Source of the DNA: Corallochytrium limacisporum
Lineage: Eukaryota > Opisthokonta
NCBI GenBank assembly: GCA_002811645.1
Contig: PDIP01000019.1
Span: 169,281 to 233,280 of the forward strand
Length of the DNA: 64,000 nt
Direction: 5' to 3'
The notes under the pieces were generated by a model. That model was given only the letters and a program-made list of their open reading frames with translations. It did not search any database and was not told where the DNA came from. The translations under genes were made by a program, and so were the position numbers. Shown here one piece after another: positions 61,021-64,000 of this stretch. The first letter of the stretch is position 1; each line of letters opens with the position of its first letter.

Positions 61021-63849
61021 ATGGTGCGCTCGGGTGGTGGGTCGACCATTTATGGGTCGACTGTTAATGTCGACAACAGTGACCTTTCGTCACTGTTGTT
61101 GCAATGCGATTTGGAGCCCATCCACATCTTGGGCGCCATTCAGAACCATGGTGCTTTGATAGCCATCCGCCTTCAGTCTGGCATGATCGGAGTAGTTAGT
61201 GAGAACCTGAAGGAATGGGTTGGTGTTGGCCACGAAGAGGTTCGTGGCCGCCATTTTGCAGACGCCTTTGGAACAGAGTGCTGGAGATGTTTGCAGGAGT
61301 TTATGGCCACCGGTAGAGATCGTTTGGCCACTGTAATGCCCTTCAAGACCGGAGTTCCCAACCCAACTGGCTCCGGTAGTGAGGACAGGGGTGATGTAAG
61401 TGGAGAGACCATGCATGATGTGATGTTGGTTGTGAGCAACGTGTATCTCGTGGTAGAGGTCTTTGGTCCTACGTGTGCAGGACACATTACCCTTGAATCT
61501 TTTCGCCAGCCTTTGAGCACGATTTTCGCTGCCACTGAACTACAGCAAGCGTACGATATCATGGCCGAGGAAATCAAGCAGCTCTCTGGCTTTGATCGTG
61601 TCATGGTGTACAAATTTGACGAACACGGCAATGGTTGTGTAGTTGCTGAGGCTAAGGAAGCTGAGATGGAACCTTATCTTGGGCTAAATTATCCCGCATC
61701 AGACATACCTCGTCAAGCTCGTCGCCTGTACTGCAAGACATTTGTTCGTGTCATTGCTGATGTCACTGCCCAACCTGTAAACCTTTTTGCAGTCGGAGAT
61801 GTTCTGGATGAACAGCCATTCGACTTGAGCATGTGTAGTTTGCGTGCAGTAAGCCCCATGCACATCCAATACCTAAAGAATATGGGCGTCGGGGTGTCCA
61901 TGAGTTTCTCCATCATTAAGAAGAATCATCTATGGGGCCTGATTGCGTGCCACAACCGCACGTATAAAAAACAGAACTTGCCCTTGCTCATGGTCTACGA
62001 AATGATGTCACAGGCGTTCAGTCTGCATCTGCTGCGCATTGCGCAGATGGACTATGAGCGCTACTTACAGACTCAAAAACAAACCATGGCAACAATTCTG
62101 AGCAGCGTCGACTGTAGCGAAGCACCTGGTCCTCAAATAGAGGAACGTGCCAAGGACCTGATGACTGTCTTTGGGGCCGGTGGAATGTATTGCCGCCTGG
62201 CCGACTACGAGTTCACAGCGGGAGAGTGCCCCAAGAACTCCACAATCAAGCAGGTTGTAAATTTCGTCACAAGACAGTCACAACAAGTCAAGAGTGGCAT
62301 TTTTCAGACCAACTGCCTGAGCTCAAAGATTGCGGTAGTCCATGACAGTATCGACGTTGCCAGCGGTGTGCTGGCCCTGCATTGCAAGGGTAAAAACAAT
62401 GTGATTGTCTTTTTCAGGCCCGAGGTTGTGCGCATGGTGAGCTGGGGCGGTAATCCGAATGATAGCCTGAAGGTTAATCAAGAAGCAGATGGTGGCGTCC
62501 ACATTTCACCTCGTCGCTCTTTCGCTATCTGGAAGGAGAACATGTGCGCTACTTCAAAGCCCTGGACTGAGATTGAGTGTCGCGAGGCAAATCAGTTCCG
62601 CCTGGTGGTCGAATCCTTCTTGAAGAGCCACGAAGACTTTATGCTCGAGAAGCGTCTCCAAAGCAATCTTAGTACCTCCTCCGTATCGAGTGACTCTGGC
62701 TATGATGGTGATATCTCTCAGCAGAGCAGTGTCAAGGGCATGCTGGGCCTGTTGGTCAGTGAAGATATCTCCATGGACATGAAAACCCGGCTGAACGATA
62801 TTGTTGAGAGCCCGGACACCATGTTGCGTCTATTGAACGACATCCTGGATATGAGCAAAATGGAGGAGAACTTCAGCCATGTCCAGGAGCGGGAGTTCAT
62901 GGTTATTGCCGATCTACAGGGCGTGTTTACGTACTTTGAGAAACACTGCGAGGAGAAGGGCCTCACCTTTGATGTGCAGTGGAATGTCAATCCAGAGGGC
63001 AACCACCTAGTCGGAGACCCCCATCGGATCCGCCAGGTTGTCATCTCCTTGCTCGAGAATGCCCATAAATTTACCTTCGAAGGCGGAGTCACCGTCAAGG
63101 TCAAGACATCATGCAACCAAGAGACACGGACATGCGAACTAAGCATTGCAATCAATGACACAGGATGTGGGATTCCTTCAGATAGCCTAGAGCTGATCTT
63201 CCAGCCGTTCAAGCAGGCTCAGGAAGTCGCTACCAAGTCTTCCGGCGGCAACGGGCTCGGTCTGACAATGGCCCACGTCCTCAGCCGCACAATGGGCGGT
63301 AAGATTGCAGTCAATTCTCTGGTGGGCAGTGGATCAACCTTTACTTTCTCCGTTAAACTGCCAATGGCTGACGATGCGCATGCAGTCATGAGTGCCGACG
63401 ATACAGTCAGCGTAGGGTCACTGGTAGGTAGCACCTGTCTGGTTGCCGTTGAGCAAGAGCAAACTCCCGCAGACATCTGCTCTTTTCTCGAGGATGACAC
63501 AATGCAGTGTGATGCAGTGACATCTCCAGTGGATCTGGTTCATCGTCTGCAAGAAACAAAGTACGACATTGTCCTTGTGTCTGTCCATTTCCAGCGTACT
63601 GATGTCGAAGAATTGCGGCGAAAAATGCAAGAGGGTGACCTGGGCGATGTCAATAGGGAGACTCCGTTGGTTTGCATAGCTCTGAATGAGGAGGAACAGA
63701 AGCGCATCGCGGACCAACTGGGTGGCACTTCGCATGTCCTGATTATCCCTAGAGTAGAGAGCATGCCAGAGTTCCGCAAGAGAATCCATCGGATCATGAA
63801 GGACGCCCGCAGTGCTAGTTTAGTCAACAATGAAGATGACAATATTTAA
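61021..63849 (+). CDS. phytochrome with degenerate histidine kinase and receiver
   Basis: A 942-residue phytochrome. The sensor is intact: bilin-attachment Cys C29 just before EPIHILGAIQNHG, PAS, GAF with the DIP motif (228-230), His H281 in SPMHIQYLKNMG and H311 in GLIACHN, and PHY with the tongue PRRSF (497-501). Cysteine position and motifs are of the biliverdin-binding bacterial/fungal type. The long N-terminal extension usual in fungal phytochromes is absent. The output is a hybrid histidine kinase that looks inactive: the H-box is replaced by a Ser/Asp linker (about 545-575), although the X-box (LLNDILDMSKMEE), N-box (N680), G1 DTGCGI (713-718) and G2 GGNGLGL (742-748) remain. The C-terminal receiver (about 803-927) has S854 at the phospho-Asp position and lacks the conserved Lys. 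The start is fixed by an in-frame TAG at 60985. Confidence 0.93.
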   Translation: MVRSGGGSTIYGSTVNVDNSDLSSLLLQCDLEPIHILGAIQNHGALIAIRLQSGMIGVVSENLKEWVGVGHEEVRGRHFADAFGTECWRCLQEFMATGRDRLATVMPFKTGVPNPTGSGSEDRGDVSGETMHDVMLVVSNVYLVVEVFGPTCAGHITLESFRQPLSTIFAATELQQAYDIMAEEIKQLSGFDRVMVYKFDEHGNGCVVAEAKEAEMEPYLGLNYPASDIPRQARRLYCKTFVRVIADVTAQPVNLFAVGDVLDEQPFDLSMCSLRAVSPMHIQYLKNMGVGVSMSFSIIKKNHLWGLIACHNRTYKKQNLPLLMVYEMMSQAFSLHLLRIAQMDYERYLQTQKQTMATILSSVDCSEAPGPQIEERAKDLMTVFGAGGMYCRLADYEFTAGECPKNSTIKQVVNFVTRQSQQVKSGIFQTNCLSSKIAVVHDSIDVASGVLALHCKGKNNVIVFFRPEVVRMVSWGGNPNDSLKVNQEADGGVHISPRRSFAIWKENMCATSKPWTEIECREANQFRLVVESFLKSHEDFMLEKRLQSNLSTSSVSSDSGYDGDISQQSSVKGMLGLLVSEDISMDMKTRLNDIVESPDTMLRLLNDILDMSKMEENFSHVQEREFMVIADLQGVFTYFEKHCEEKGLTFDVQWNVNPEGNHLVGDPHRIRQVVISLLENAHKFTFEGGVTVKVKTSCNQETRTCELSIAINDTGCGIPSDSLELIFQPFKQAQEVATKSSGGNGLGLTMAHVLSRTMGGKIAVNSLVGSGSTFTFSVKLPMADDAHAVMSADDTVSVGSLVGSTCLVAVEQEQTPADICSFLEDDTMQCDAVTSPVDLVHRLQETKYDIVLVSVHFQRTDVEELRRKMQEGDLGDVNRETPLVCIALNEEEQKRIADQLGGTSHVLIIPRVESMPEFRKRIHRIMKDARSASLVNNEDDNI
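61073..61099 (+). other. start-proximal RNA hairpin in phytochrome mRNA
   Basis: Bases 61073-61083 pair perfectly with 61089-61099 (11 pairs, five-base loop CTTTC), about 50 bases after the start codon, coding for residues just before the chromophore Cys. Three GTCGAC hexamers lie just upstream. It would form a stable stem in the mRNA; an effect on translation is inference. Confidence 0.55.
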
Positions 63850-64000
63850 CCGGTTGTGCCTTGTTTGTGATTCTATGTCACTGCGCCACCGTACCATTGT
63901 AATGCCTGTCATTTTCACATACAAACAGCAGATGGGACACCTTTTGCTTTAGCTTGTCTTTTGCTTGATCTATATTAAGTACATCGAATGTGATTTCGCT
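63850..64000. other. 3' flank of the phytochrome gene
   Basis: Sequence after the TAA stop to the end of the window, T-rich in places. It should hold the phytochrome 3' UTR. No further gene start is seen. Confidence 0.4.

Overview
The window is a stretch of a compact eukaryotic nuclear genome, most likely fungal. I can support 23 protein-coding genes on both strands, each an uninterrupted reading frame in the standard code with no convincing intron. Recognised products include a Nup160/Nup120-type nucleoporin, MED10, VAC14, the proteasome subunit RPN8, eIF3c, CCT1, a CstF-50 homologue, Hikeshi, EIPR1/TSSC1, an AIM25-type scramblase, an MRH4-like mitochondrial helicase, a SLP1/SUCO-type SUN protein, a kynureninase, a forkhead factor and a bilin-type phytochrome. 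AIM25- and MRH4-like proteins favour a fungus. Near-absence of introns would fit an intron-poor early-diverging lineage (some Kickxellomycotina are like this), but the lineage is inference and was not tested.

Layout. 0.8-7.3 kb: DUF3592-like membrane protein, CstF-50, Hikeshi, an unknown protein and EIPR1, on alternating strands. 7.3-10.0 kb: no gene seen. 10.0-17.1 kb: membrane-anchored ALDH3-type aldehyde dehydrogenase, CCT1 and an NDUFAF7/MidA methyltransferase. 17.1-31.1 kb: a gene-poor domain whose only secure gene is the forkhead factor; it holds homopolymer tracts, G-quadruplex candidates, a strong inverted repeat and a possible decayed retroelement fragment. 31.1-44.4 kb: kynureninase, helicase, scramblase, SUN protein, a small unknown membrane protein, a UBAC2/DSC2-like rhomboid and an alpha/beta hydrolase. 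A 204-base assembly gap at 45113-45316 interrupts a poly-G tract. 45.5-63.8 kb: an unknown 489-residue protein, Nup160, MED10, VAC14, RPN8, eIF3c and the phytochrome.

Most genes lie in tail-to-tail pairs only 34-221 bases apart, with wider head-to-head promoter spacers. Runs of seven or more G or C were noticed only between genes, commonly in those spacers.

The most notable item is the phytochrome. Its light-sensing half keeps the chromophore cysteine, the DIP motif, the conserved histidines and the PRxSF tongue. Its output half looks like a pseudo-hybrid kinase: the H-box is replaced by a serine-rich linker, and the receiver lacks the phospho-acceptor aspartate and the conserved lysine, while the ATP-binding N, G1 and G2 boxes are kept. 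Second is a forkhead factor carrying a long lysine/alanine tract like a histone H1 tail, alone in the gene-poor domain.
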